From an uncultured Verrucomicrobiota bacterium (GTDB taxonomy: Bacteria; Verrucomicrobiota; Verrucomicrobiia; Limisphaerales; UBA9464), in contig CAIXUG010000072.1 of NCBI GenBank assembly GCA_903922605.1, positions 137,432-201,431 of the forward strand: a DNA stretch of 64,000 nt, read 5' to 3'. The translations under genes and the position numbers were made by a program. Each line of letters begins with the position of its first letter. Within the stretch, counting starts at the first letter, position 1. The notes under the pieces were generated by a model that was not told where the DNA came from, ran no database searches, and worked only from the letters and a program-made list of their open reading frames with translations. Below, piece after piece: positions 53,435 through 63,500 of this stretch.

Positions 53435-54862
53435 TCAATAGTTGGTGGAAACGCCGACCCGGAAGTATTCCTGCTCCAAGGTGTTGGTCAGCACAAAGAC
53501 GGTCTGGCCGCGCTCACCGGTTGCCAGCAGATCCCAGGTCATTCCGGCGGACAGCGTGGGCGTCCGGTAAAGCTGGTAGGTGAGCAAGTTCAACGAGTTG
53601 CCGATGCTGAGCTGGAGGGTGTTGTTCGCGGCCGGGCTGAGAGTGACGACCGGCTCGGGTGGTTGCAGAAGGAAAGGCAGGATGCAGACGGGGGCGGAGG
53701 AGGACAGTTTTTTGCCCGTGTCGGACAGCTGACCGGTCTCGGGATTGATGGAATAGAGCCGGATGTCGTTGGAGGTCTGCCCGGCCACGAGGCAAAAGGC
53801 TCCGGTCGGATCAATGGCGAAGTTCCGCGGGGTAGCCCCCGTTTTTTGCTGCTGAACCGGCGTCAGGACACCGCTCGCCGGATCGATGGAATACACCACG
53901 ACGGTGTTGTAGCCCCGGTTGGAACCGTAGAGGAAGCGGCCCGAAGGGTGCACGGCGATTTCGGCCGTGATATTCCCGGCAAACCCCGCCGGCGGCAGGG
54001 TGCTGATCGTTTGAAACGGAGTGAGCACGCCGTTCACCGGGTCGTAGTCGAAGCCGATGACGGTGGAGACGGTTTCGCAGATGACATAGGCCCGCCGGTA
54101 TTGCGGCTCAAACACCAGGTGGCGGGGACCGGACCCGGCCGCCACGGCGGTGATCAGCGTGGTGTTGGTCGTCAGGGAGCCGGCCGCCGCATCGAAGATG
54201 TAAGACCGGATCTGATCCAGGCCCTTGTCACAGACGAAGGCGAAATGGTTGCTGGAATCCAGCGTGACGCAATGGGCGTGCGGAGCCAGCCCCGGATGTT
54301 GCACGTGGGCGGAGGCGTCGCCCAGGGTGCCGTCCGCCTGGAGGGGGAACACCGAGACGCTGCCGCCATCGTAATTGGCCACGAGGACATTTCGGCCGCT
54401 CCCATCCACGACAATGAACGCGGGAGCCCCGCCGCCCGAGGGTTTTTGATTCAGTAGTTTCAAGGTTCCGTTGGTCGCGTTGACGGCGAAGGCGGACACC
54501 GCGTTGGCACCTTCGTTAACGGAATACAAAAACGCGCGGCTGGGCGGCATGGCGACGAAGGAAGGATCCGTCGTCGTCACCGCCTGAGTGATCGTCCCGA
54601 ACGTTCCCGTTCCCAAATCCAGGCTGGATACGGATATCTTGCCCGCGTAGGAGCCGACGTAGAACCGCTCCAATCCCGGCGCGGGCGGCGCGGCGGCGAC
54701 CGGAATGGCGAGGGCCAGAAGGAAGGCCAGCCAGACCGCTGCCGGAGGGCGGACTGAGCGGGGAGCGGGGAGCGGGGAGTGCGGAGAAGGCTCATCGCCA
54801 ATGCTCAGGTTGGCAGACGCGTGCGCTAGGTGTTCTCCCCGTTGATGGGAGAGGAAGGTCAC
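53435..54862 (-). CDS. Exported lactonase-family beta-propeller protein
   Basis: 475 residues if read from GTG 54862, but this start is doubtful. Just before the signal-peptide core (AVWLAFLLALAIPVAAAPPA) a 7-bp unit is repeated three times (54758-54778). An ATG at 54795 giving MSLLRTPRSPLPAPRSV is out of frame with three units and in frame with four (or one), so the true start may depend on repeat number. The body is a seven-bladed propeller of the 6-phosphogluconolactonase (PF10282-like) type: FYVGSYAGKISVSSLDLGTG, YSVNEGANAVSAFAVNATNG, HPSGRFLYGSNRGYNTVVVY. A ~70-residue C-terminal module ends in EYFRVGVSTNY. Confidence 0.8.
   Translation of the reverse strand: MTFLSHQRGEHLAHASANLSIGDEPSPHSPLPAPRSVRPPAAVWLAFLLALAIPVAAAPPAPGLERFYVGSYAGKISVSSLDLGTGTFGTITQAVTTTDPSFVAMPPSRAFLYSVNEGANAVSAFAVNATNGTLKLLNQKPSGGGAPAFIVVDGSGRNVLVANYDGGSVSVFPLQADGTLGDASAHVQHPGLAPHAHCVTLDSSNHFAFVCDKGLDQIRSYIFDAAAGSLTTNTTLITAVAAGSGPRHLVFEPQYRRAYVICETVSTVIGFDYDPVNGVLTPFQTISTLPPAGFAGNITAEIAVHPSGRFLYGSNRGYNTVVVYSIDPASGVLTPVQQQKTGATPRNFAIDPTGAFCLVAGQTSNDIRLYSINPETGQLSDTGKKLSSSAPVCILPFLLQPPEPVVTLSPAANNTLQLSIGNSLNLLTYQLYRTPTLSAGMTWDLLATGERGQTVFVLTNTLEQEYFRVGVSTNY
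54758..54778. repeat. Three tandem copies of a 7-bp unit (GCGGGGA)
   Basis: Perfect units at 54758-54764, 54765-54771 and 54772-54778. They lie inside the 5' end of the lactonase gene, between a good ATG (54795) and the signal peptide; the unit length is not a multiple of three, so copy number sets the reading frame. Confidence 0.85.
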
Positions 54863-54976
54863 GCCTCGGACAAATGAAAATTCCCCACGTTGCGGACGCC
54901 CTCGATGGTTTTCGTGGACGCCATGAAGCCAAGGCAGCCGTCTTGTGACCAGGCCGCACAGAATGGCCCAAGTCGA

Positions 54977-55020
54977 GTCCCCTCTTCCCTCAACGGGGAG
55001 AGGGTTAGGGTGAGGGGTGG
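54977..55020. repeat. Repeat family C, third copy
   Basis: CCCCTCTTCCCTCAACGGGG then AGAGGGTTAGGGTGAGGGG, an imperfect hairpin with the same wording as 8341-8380 and 8461-8500. It lies in the gap between the lactonase and the 944-aa gene and has no local partner. Confidence 0.75.
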
Positions 55021-55090
55021 GGGTCGTCATAAAGCCTGGGTGGCGCCTTTTCTTTCCACTCCGTCGTCTTCCTTTTTCCTTCGCTCGCCA

Positions 55091-57925
55091 TCATTTGGCC
55101 ACGCGGAAAAATCCTCCTGCCTGATCGAAGGGAACGGTCACCGGACTGGTGCCGCCTCCGGTCACGGGCGAGTAAGTCCCGGCCACAACACTGGCCGACT
55201 GCAAGGCACCGCCGCCTGTCCACGACAGTTTCAGGGCGCCTCCGGTCAGGCTGTACGTCAGCACCGGTGCGGTGGAGGCCGTCTCGGCGGGTCCGAAACC
55301 AGTGGGCACATAGGCGTTGTTGGTCGTGAGCAGCAGCTTGTCGAAGAGGAAGCCGTCCTCGCGCATCCAGACATTGATGACATGGGGCCCGGTGGTGGGC
55401 ACCGCCAGCGTCGCCGGGGTGGCGTCCACCTTCGTCCGGGACCAGACGTAACCGCCGGGAGGAAAGCCGGTGATCTTGGAGCTCGAACCGGAGGCGGGGA
55501 GCACACCATCAATCCCGACATTCACCGAATCATTCTGACTGATCCCCGGGGCGCTGTCGGCCAGGGCGCGTACCCAGACATAGTAGGTTCCCGCGATGGA
55601 GAAATCCAGGTCGTAGTCCAGCCGCGGCTCCACGGCGGTGTTGACGTTCTGATTATAGTTGATGTTCGGGTCCGCGAGCATGACGCCGTCGCCGGAAAAC
55701 CCGGCGGTGTTGGTCAGGACCCAGCGGTGCTTGTTGATGCCATCAAGGTCGAAGGACTCAAAGTTTCCCGAGAAATGCTCCGCTTCCACGGTGAGCAATC
55801 CGGGAATGGCCAGGTTGCCCGCCACGGCGAATGTCCACTGCTGATCGTAGGAAGCCCCGGCGCTGTCGCCGAACACAATGCGCACGGTGTTGGTCGAGCC
55901 GGCTGGCAAAGCAGTCGGGGGCTGATACTGGACCTGGGTGAGCCCCGGGCTGGCGGGGTCGGTGCCCAGCGTGGCTGCGACCACCGTGCCATTCAGGCGC
56001 AGTTGAATCGTGTTGGTCTTCACCGTCGCGCTGCCATCGACCAGCGTCAGGGCGATGGGGGTATTGGCCGGAACGCCGGCCTCGTCCGGCTTGGGAGTGG
56101 TGATGTACTGCACGTACGGGTGGGTGACCGTCGCCTGGCTATAGGCGGCCGGTCCCCCTGAGGCGGTATCTCCGATCAGAATCCGGCTGCCATCCGCCTT
56201 GATCTGGTACCATTCCAAACTGCTGGCACCCACGCCGGAAAACCAGAGCAGCCGGAAGGGATAGAGCCCGGCCTGCTGCACGACGAAGGAGAAGACCTTT
56301 TCCCCCTCCGGCCGGTCCTTGTCAAAGCGGGCGATCTCCGGTGCAAACAGGTCCTTGGGGTTGGCTCCGGCCGTCAGCCGGAAACCAGATTCCCGGAAGG
56401 AGCCGGGCGCGGTCGTGTTGTAATTCCGGACGGCATCCACGCCGAAGGTGTAGGCCCCGGGAGCCAGGTCCAGAAAGGTGGTGATCTCCAGGGCATATTG
56501 ATCTGTGCCGACCACGCCGGGGAAGAGTTCGTCGGAGAGGAAGAATCCTTGGCCGTCGGCAGCCGAGCTGAAATCGATGGAATTGGGCGCGGCGAAGGTC
56601 CCATCCGGATCGGCGCCACTCAGGTCCGCCACATTGGGCAGGACCGTGTTGTCCAAGGGATTCAGAAGTTTGTTGGCAAACTGCAACTCGGCCCGTTCCA
56701 CGGAGGTGCCGACGTCCACGGAAACCTGATGGGTCCGCACCTTGAAGCCGGTGAGGCCCTTGTCCACCACGGCTGCATCCACTGCGTCACTGGCTGGGAG
56801 GGTGGCATAAGGATAGACCGTGAAGGAGTAGCTGACCGAGCTTGTTTTCGCCGGGGTGGCGTCGTCGGCATAGGTCAGGGCCACCTGATGGGTGGAACCG
56901 GCGACCAGCAGTCCTGGCGGGTCGAACGTGATCGTGGTGACGCCATCCAAGCTGATCACCTTGGGGATGACGGTCGTCCCATCCAGCTTGAGCCCCAGCG
57001 AATCCGTCTTCACATGCGTGGCCGCGTCCTGCAATTGGATCGCGATGACCGCATCCGGGGAAACACTGCTCCCCCGAGGCTGGGCCGACTGGATGAACGC
57101 GGACTGGGACACCTTGGTGGCGATGGCGAGGTTGTCCACCCAGTACAGGTCAATGGGATCACCGACGAACCGTTCCGCCCCGGCATTGGCTGCCAGCGAA
57201 AAGCGCCCGGCCACGGGAGCATAACAGAGCACGTTGGTGAACACGGCATTGGTGCCGTAGAACACATCCAGCGTGCCTTCCGGGTGGACCTCGATTTTTA
57301 CGGCGGCGTAACCGGTCCCGGTCGAAAGGAAATCGACCAGCTTGGAAGCGATCAGCTGGTTGCCAAAGGTGACTTTGACCGCCGGGGCTTCGTTGGCCGG
57401 TCCCGCATTGTTGAACGTGTCGAACGACACGCGCAAACCGCTGCCGATCCCCTCCTCGGGAAACGCGAAGGTGTCATCGGGAATGTCCGGACCAAAACTG
57501 AAGCTCAGGCCGTCGCCATGCAGCACCGTGCTGGTATCGCTGCCGGTCCGCAGATTGAAGGTGGCGACGAAACTTCCGACGGGCTGGCCCCCATCCAGAT
57601 CATCGAGGATCAGGAACCCCGCCTGCCCGTTCGCCGTGTTCATCTTCAGACATCCTGATCCGCCGATGCCTCCGCTCCCATCCACCGCCGCCGTGCCGTA
57701 GAGGGTTCCCGGGACTGTATCCGCCGGCTCAAATCCGAGGGAAATGTTGCCCGCCCTAACATCATTCGGCAGACCGGCCAGGATGGCGGCAAGGATCGCT
57801 CCGCGAAGTAGCAGCAAACGGGCGGGAAGCAGCAATGTCGTGGAACCGCTGTGGTGGCAGGACGCGTCCGGAGAAACGGCGGGTGACAGCCGTGCCAGAG
57901 CCGATGATAGGGGTGACTGATTCAT
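55091..57925 (-). CDS. Secreted 944-residue multi-domain exoprotein
   Basis: 944 residues from ATG 57925. After a long signal region (core LLLRGAILAAILAGLPNDVR) comes an L-type-lectin/concanavalin-like domain (about 55-270, HGDGLSFSFGPDIPDDTFAF). Two Ig-like repeats of the same type follow (PRGSSVSPDAVIAIQLQDAA and DEAGVPANTPIALTLVDGSA), with a PA14-like segment between them (VVQQAGLYPFRLLWFSGVGA). A CBM-like stretch (LTVEAEHFSGNFESFDLDGI) precedes the C-terminal module ending GGFFRVAK. The architecture suggests glycan binding at the cell surface or outside. No catalytic motif is recognised. Confidence 0.78.
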   Translation of the reverse strand: MNQSPLSSALARLSPAVSPDASCHHSGSTTLLLPARLLLLRGAILAAILAGLPNDVRAGNISLGFEPADTVPGTLYGTAAVDGSGGIGGSGCLKMNTANGQAGFLILDDLDGGQPVGSFVATFNLRTGSDTSTVLHGDGLSFSFGPDIPDDTFAFPEEGIGSGLRVSFDTFNNAGPANEAPAVKVTFGNQLIASKLVDFLSTGTGYAAVKIEVHPEGTLDVFYGTNAVFTNVLCYAPVAGRFSLAANAGAERFVGDPIDLYWVDNLAIATKVSQSAFIQSAQPRGSSVSPDAVIAIQLQDAATHVKTDSLGLKLDGTTVIPKVISLDGVTTITFDPPGLLVAGSTHQVALTYADDATPAKTSSVSYSFTVYPYATLPASDAVDAAVVDKGLTGFKVRTHQVSVDVGTSVERAELQFANKLLNPLDNTVLPNVADLSGADPDGTFAAPNSIDFSSAADGQGFFLSDELFPGVVGTDQYALEITTFLDLAPGAYTFGVDAVRNYNTTAPGSFRESGFRLTAGANPKDLFAPEIARFDKDRPEGEKVFSFVVQQAGLYPFRLLWFSGVGASSLEWYQIKADGSRILIGDTASGGPAAYSQATVTHPYVQYITTPKPDEAGVPANTPIALTLVDGSATVKTNTIQLRLNGTVVAATLGTDPASPGLTQVQYQPPTALPAGSTNTVRIVFGDSAGASYDQQWTFAVAGNLAIPGLLTVEAEHFSGNFESFDLDGINKHRWVLTNTAGFSGDGVMLADPNINYNQNVNTAVEPRLDYDLDFSIAGTYYVWVRALADSAPGISQNDSVNVGIDGVLPASGSSSKITGFPPGGYVWSRTKVDATPATLAVPTTGPHVINVWMREDGFLFDKLLLTTNNAYVPTGFGPAETASTAPVLTYSLTGGALKLSWTGGGALQSASVVAGTYSPVTGGGTSPVTVPFDQAGGFFRVAK

Positions 57926-58133
57926 TGTGGGCTGGGGTTTCGGGTTTGGATTTCCGGGCGGCTGACGCACGCAGACGATGGCCGTGCGTCAAAGGAGTGA
58001 AGCCGCCAGGCTCTCGGACATGAGGGGAATTCCCAAGATGCTGTCGGGAAGGACCGGTTGAGGCAAGCCCCGAAACCGGGGAAGGCACGCCCAGACCGGT
58101 CCGCTTTCCGACCCCAGACTTTCTCAAACCGCT

Positions 58134-59648
58134 TCAGTTCCGCTCCACCACGAAGGAGTCCACGGTCAGCTTGCCCAGATAGGGGCCGATCCCCGCGAAG
58201 CCTTGCGCCTTGCCATAGTTTTTCCGGTTTTGATACCGGAGCTGTCCATCCACGGAGATTTTCATGCCGGTTTCCGTCACCTCCCAGACGAGGTCATGCC
58301 ATTCGTTGGCCAGAACCCTGCCCATGTTGGGGACCGGCGTGATCTGGTTGGTGAGGGGATCGTGAACCCGCAATTCTCCGGGATTGTCCTGCCAGTTGAA
58401 GATCACCAGGCCCAGAGCGTAGTAGAGCCGGATGTCGATCGAGTCGGTTTTGGCGCGGACGCGGATGGTGAAGGGCGGACGGAGCTGTTCAGCGCATTTC
58501 AGCATCGGAGCGGGTGCCGTGCCGGAGGCCAGAGTCATGCCTTCCGGTTCGTTTATCACCCGCACGTCGTTCACGGGAACCATGGAGGCCAGCAAATTGC
58601 CCGGGAAGGGTGGCGTGGGTTTCAGCGCCAGCAGCTCGGCGTTGGTGGTGGGCTGCCCCTCCAGCTCGACGCTCCGAATGGTGAGCGGTCCATCGCGCGA
58701 ACCGATGGCCGGGTAGGCATCGAGCCGGGTGTAGTTGCCCGCAGCTTCATAGCGGATCTGCCCATCCACCACCACCCGCATGGCGTTGGTGGTCACCTGC
58801 CAGACCAGCTCATGCCAGTCGCCGTGGGAAAGTGAACCCTGTCCCGGCGCGCCTGCGGACAATCCGGTGAGCGGATCATGCACGCGCAGCTCGTCGGCGT
58901 TGGCAGTCCAGTTGAAGACCACGATTCCCAGCGCGTAGTAGAGGCGCACATCACCCGAATCGGTCAGTACCTGCGCCCGCAGTGTGAAGGGCGGACGAAT
59001 GGGCTGCGGCGTGCGGAGGTAATCCCGGGTACCGGGGGCGTCCAGATGGACGCCGTCGGCACTCGGGCTCGCCGTGGCACTGTTCGCGGGAATCAGCCGG
59101 CCCAGGATGTTCTTTGGGTTCGTGGGGACGGTGGAGGAAGCCGGTGGCGGCGGTGTCACCGGAGAAGCCGGACGGGGCTTGACGATGGGCACGTCTGCCA
59201 TCGTTTTGCGCGTACCGGACCGGTCTGAATCCTTCGAGCTAGGCCAGACGTAATAGATCAGGGTGCCTCCAAGCACGGCGACAACCACAAACATGATGGC
59301 CTGCCAGAATCCTCCATGCTCGGACGCCACCGGTTCGGAAGCTGGCGGAGTCCGCTCGGGTGCCGTCTTTTCTGGCTCCGGTTGAGGGGGCTCCGGTTCC
59401 GTTTCTGAGGCAGTCGCCTCGTGGTTTTCGGCCGGCTCCGCTGCGGTGAAAACGTGGGTCTCCAGATAATCGTACGCCCAGTTGGCTTCCTTGAGCCGCT
59501 CTTGCAACTCGTGCTGCTGGATCGGGTCGTGGCTGAACTGGTCGGGGTGCCAGGCCTTGACCAGATTACGGTAAGCCCACTTCACAGTCTCCCGGGAAGA
59601 CCCCGGCTCGACGCCCAAGATGATCCAACAGCGGTCCAGGTCGCCCAT
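58134..59648 (-). CDS. J-domain / transmembrane / tandem lectin-like chimera
   Basis: 504 residues. The N-terminus is a J domain: CWIILGVEPGSSRETVKWAY then HPD at residues 34-36 (KAWHPDQFSH), helix IV following. An acidic Pro/Glu-rich linker (about 72-105) leads to one membrane helix (about 113-135, FWQAIMFVVVAVLGGTLIYY). Outside lie two homologous ~150-residue domains: RPPFTLRAQVLTDSGDVRLY and RPPFTIRVRAKTDSIDIRLY, each with DWHELVWQVTTN or EWHDLVWEVTET and VDGQ(I/L)RY, a LamG/concanavalin-like pattern. J domain in the cytosol, lectin-like domains in the periplasm. It should recruit a DnaK; function unknown. I know no standard family with this order. Confidence 0.82.
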   Translation of the reverse strand: MGDLDRCWIILGVEPGSSRETVKWAYRNLVKAWHPDQFSHDPIQQHELQERLKEANWAYDYLETHVFTAAEPAENHEATASETEPEPPQPEPEKTAPERTPPASEPVASEHGGFWQAIMFVVVAVLGGTLIYYVWPSSKDSDRSGTRKTMADVPIVKPRPASPVTPPPPASSTVPTNPKNILGRLIPANSATASPSADGVHLDAPGTRDYLRTPQPIRPPFTLRAQVLTDSGDVRLYYALGIVVFNWTANADELRVHDPLTGLSAGAPGQGSLSHGDWHELVWQVTTNAMRVVVDGQIRYEAAGNYTRLDAYPAIGSRDGPLTIRSVELEGQPTTNAELLALKPTPPFPGNLLASMVPVNDVRVINEPEGMTLASGTAPAPMLKCAEQLRPPFTIRVRAKTDSIDIRLYYALGLVIFNWQDNPGELRVHDPLTNQITPVPNMGRVLANEWHDLVWEVTETGMKISVDGQLRYQNRKNYGKAQGFAGIGPYLGKLTVDSFVVERN

Positions 59649-59838
59649 AGCCCGATCACCTTGGCGACGAAATCGTTAACATGGGCTGGCTTGTAGGAAG
59701 GTCTGCTGCCGCCGTCAATGGCGATGACAGATGTTTTCAGACCGTTTTAACCACCGCACGATGGCCGGAGGAGCGGTGACGAGTCTCACGTCGCCAAGGG
59801 CATGGGAGCAGGCCGGCTTGCGGCGCGACGGGGACAAA

Positions 59839-59867
59839 GAAAAAGGCCGCACCGAAGTGCGGCCTTT
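59839..59867 (-). terminator. Terminator of the PEP-CTERM gene
   Basis: AAAGGCCGCAC (59842-59852) pairs with GTGCGGCCTTT (59857-59867) around CGAA; on the minus strand it continues TTTTTC. It lies 18 bp past the stop at 59885. Confidence 0.88.
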
Positions 59868-59884
59868 GCGGAAGCGATGTCGGA

Positions 59885-60523
59885 TTAGCGACGGACCCGG
59901 CGCCAGGTGCCGAAGGCGAGGAGCAGTCCACCGGCGGCCACGGCCCAGAAGCCGGGTTCGGGAACCGCCGTCACCGTCACCGGGATGTCGGTGCCGGAGG
60001 CCGTGGCGAAGGTGGGGGAAGCACCGTTGATTGTGATGGTGAACAGCGAGTTATCCGACGCCGTCGTGGGGATGTTGAACAGGCTGCTGTCGAGGATGCC
60101 GAAGGTGAAGACATCCGGAGTCACGCCGGCGTCGGCGTTGAGGGTGAGCGAGACATGGAACTTCAGCGTCGAGCCTGGGGTGAACCCCTGATAGAGCTCG
60201 TTAAAGGCCGACGTCTCGGTCAGCTGCACGCCGCTGACCAGGTCGCCGGAGGCGCCGCCGCTCAGGGTGGCCCCGCCGGTGGCGGAGCCGCCGAAGTAGA
60301 AGAAGCCGCCGATGGTGGCCGTGTTGTTGGCGTCGGCGCTGCCGCTGCCGTCATTGAGCTGGAAGTCCAGCGAGAAGGGCCCCGAGGCCTGGCCGATCAG
60401 GGGGGCCGTGTTGATGGTGATGTCGTATGCGCCGGGCGTGGCGCAGGCGAGCGGGGCGAGCAGAAGCGCGCCCGTCGCGGCGACGAGGCCGGTGACCGAG
60501 GTGGAACTGAGCATGTTCTTCAT
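59885..60523 (-). CDS. PEP-CTERM sorting-domain protein
   Basis: 212 residues. A signal peptide (core LVAATGALLLAPLACATP) is followed by a Gly/Thr/Ser-rich secreted domain. The C-terminus is a PEP-CTERM signal: VPEPGFWAVAAGGLLLAFGT then WRRVRR, i.e. the PEP motif, a membrane helix and basic residues. Such proteins are processed by exosortase and usually sent to the surface or extracellular matrix; no exosortase gene is in this window. It lies 48 bp after the phosphoesterase fusion on the same strand and has its own terminator. Confidence 0.9.
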   Translation of the reverse strand: MKNMLSSTSVTGLVAATGALLLAPLACATPGAYDITINTAPLIGQASGPFSLDFQLNDGSGSADANNTATIGGFFYFGGSATGGATLSGGASGDLVSGVQLTETSAFNELYQGFTPGSTLKFHVSLTLNADAGVTPDVFTFGILDSSLFNIPTTASDNSLFTITINGASPTFATASGTDIPVTVTAVPEPGFWAVAAGGLLLAFGTWRRVRR

Positions 60524-60571
60524 ATTATTTTAGCAAGCTTGGTTGAACTTTCTGTCGTTTGCGGATTGCGC

Positions 60572-63500
60572 TCAGGGCGTGGAAGCGCCGGTGATGGTCC
60601 GGGCGACGTAGTTGATGCCACCCGAGGCGGGCTTGACGAACTGGAGCGCGACGCTGGCGGAGGCGCCCGGGGCAAGATTGCCCGAGGTGATGGTGATGTA
60701 AGGGCTGCCGGTGGGCGCGTTGTTGGCCGTGGTGCCGGCCGCGTTCGCCAGCGAGGTGCCGGCCGTGAGACCGTCGAGCGCGAGGCTGATCGGACCGGCA
60801 ATCGTGACCGAGCCGATGTTTCGGACGGTGACTGTCTGGACCAGCTTGTTCAGGCGACGGTCGAGGACGTAGCCGCCGCGGCTGATCTGGAGCGAGGTGA
60901 ACACATCGGCGAAGCTGGCGCCGTTCGCGTCCCGCTGGTTGAGCGACGGGAGGCCGAAGCGCTGCTCGATGGTGGTGAGGATGCCCGAGGTGTCACGCTG
61001 GCGGTGATCCACCACGCCCTGCTTGGCGTAGGGCGAGATGACGATGGCCGGGACGCGCACGCCGGGGCCCCAGAGATCGCGCACCGGAGGCGTCACGTGG
61101 TCCCAACGGCCGCCATGCTCATCATAGGTGATGATGATCGCGGTGTGCGCCCAGAGGGCGGGATTCGCCTGCACGGCGGCCACGAGATCGGCGACATGCT
61201 GCTGGCCCTGCGCGAGCGAGGCATAGCCGGGGTGCTCGTTGTCGGGCCCGAGGAACTTCACAAACGACACGGAAGGCAGCGTGTTGTTGGCGATGTCGCC
61301 GTAGATGCCCGTGCCGGCGCCCTGCGAGCCTTCATCCCGCAGGTGCAGGGTCGCATACGGGTTGCGGCCGTCGGCGTGCGTGCCGGTGTAGTCGAACGGC
61401 GCCGATTTCGCGAAGAACGCGAACGCCTGGTGGTGCCACTGGAAGAGCGGATCGACCGTGTTCGGGCCGGCGCTGCCGTAGTGCAGGGGGTTCGAGGGCG
61501 AGCTGTCGAGCGCGTTGTTCCACCCGCCGGAATACCAGGCCCAGCTCACGCCCGCGTGGTCGAGCAGGTCACCGATGTTGAGCGTCGTCGCGGTGTTGTC
61601 CTGCAGCGGGATCAGGCTGAGCGGGAAGCCGGTGAAGGCCAGGCTCACGCCGGTCTGCGTGACCGTCGGCTTCTTTGACAGGCCGATCGTGCTGCCGCTG
61701 ACGGAGGTGATCACCGTGCCGGCCTGGATGCCGGTGCCGCTGACGGTCATGCCCACATTGTTGGCGCCCAGACGCGTGCCGGACGCGCCCGTGACGTTGA
61801 AGCTCGTGGAATCGAGGTTGCCGGTGGCGTTGGTGGCAAACGTCGTCGTGCTCGTCGCGAGGGAGCGCGAGAACGAGGTGTTCACGACATAGTGCTTGTC
61901 GAAGTGCGAACCGTCCTGGAAGGACACGTCACTCGGTGACGCCGACCCGCTGACCGTCGCGCTTTGATTCGCCACGCCGTTGATGCGGAGGCCGATCATC
62001 GTGTCGCCCGCCACCGGCGTGATGCTGCCGTCGCGGATGAGCTTGCCGACCGCCGGATTGCCGCCCGTGTCCGTCCCCGAGGTGTTGGCCTGCACCAGGC
62101 CCGTCGGGTCGAGGTAGGCGAGTGCGGCCGTGTTGCCCGCCCAACCGGAGACGGGATCATAACCCGGCATGTTGCTGTACACCGGCGCCGCCGCCGCGAT
62201 GAAGAACTGGTGGTTCAGGAACGAGCCGCCGAAGGACGAGTGGAAGTAGTTGTCGCACATCACGTACTGCTGGGCGAGCAGGCCTTCCGGCAGGTAGCTG
62301 GCGTCAAAGTAGCTCATGACCAGGCCCGGGTTGTCGGACCAGGTGGCGAACCCGCTGTTGTTGCGGTGGTCCGTGCCGAGCACATCCGCGCCGGCGATCT
62401 GGAACATTTCCTGCCAGTACCGATGGACGATGTCGCCGGAATTGCCGGTGGTCGCGACGTACGGCGCAACGTTATACGGGAGCAGGGTGTTGACCTTCAG
62501 CGCGCTGGTGGCGTCAGCGGGGTTCGTGCTGAAGCTGGTGTCGATGAATGCGGTCGAGCCATTCGCCGGATTGAAGCGGATCGGTTGCGGCGGGATGTTC
62601 AGGTAGCCCGGGGTGCCGACGGTGTTGCCGGCCGTCTCGAGGCCGCTGCCGCTGTAACGGTTGTAGCCGTTGCTGGCGGCGAGGCCGCTGAGCGGATTGC
62701 CGGTGACACGGTCAATCTGGTTCAGGGAGCCGGCGCTCGCGTTGGCCCGGCCATTGGCGCCCGGGAAGCTGCCGTAAAGGGCGTCAAAGCTCCAGTTTTC
62801 CTGATAGACCACGATGATGTGGTCGATGTTGTTGATCGGGCTGGCCGCATCCACCTGGAAGCTGAAGAGCACCTGCTCGGGATTGGCTGCCGCATTGTAT
62901 TCCAGGAAGCTGTTCTGCGCCGTGGAATTGATGCCGTAGCTCTTCACAGTGAGCGTCTTGCCGTCCGGACTCACGTCCAGCGTGTTGTAGTTGAACGTGT
63001 CCGGGCTGTAGAAGTCCACCGGCTGCCGAAGCGTGTCCGCGTCGGGATCGTTCAGGCGCGTGACATTGTGCAGGCCGGGGTAGCCGGCGAGGCCGAGCGG
63101 ATCAACGCCGGCGGCGACCTGGGCCGCCGCGATGCTGTCGGCCAGCGGCTTGGCCATGCCCGCGAAGCTGTGGTTGGTGATGAGGTCGGGACCGGTCGCG
63201 CCCAGCGGGCCGCAGACGATCTCGAAGCAGTAGGGCACCCTGACGTAGCTCGACTGGACTCCCGTCTGACCGGTGGGCGAGTAGGTGAGTTCGTTGACGC
63301 GGTTCTGATGGTCGTCCGTCGCCAGGAAGACGACGTTCTTGATCTGGTGATCGGCGATGAACTTGAGCAGCGCATTGCGCTCGGCGCGGTAACCGCCGAT
63401 CCAGGACTTGCCACCGTCGCTCGACACCGGGGCGTAGGTGCTGCCCGCGCCGAAGCTGGGGACGTTGTTGAGCGTCAGCGCCCCGCCGATCGGGCCGAGC

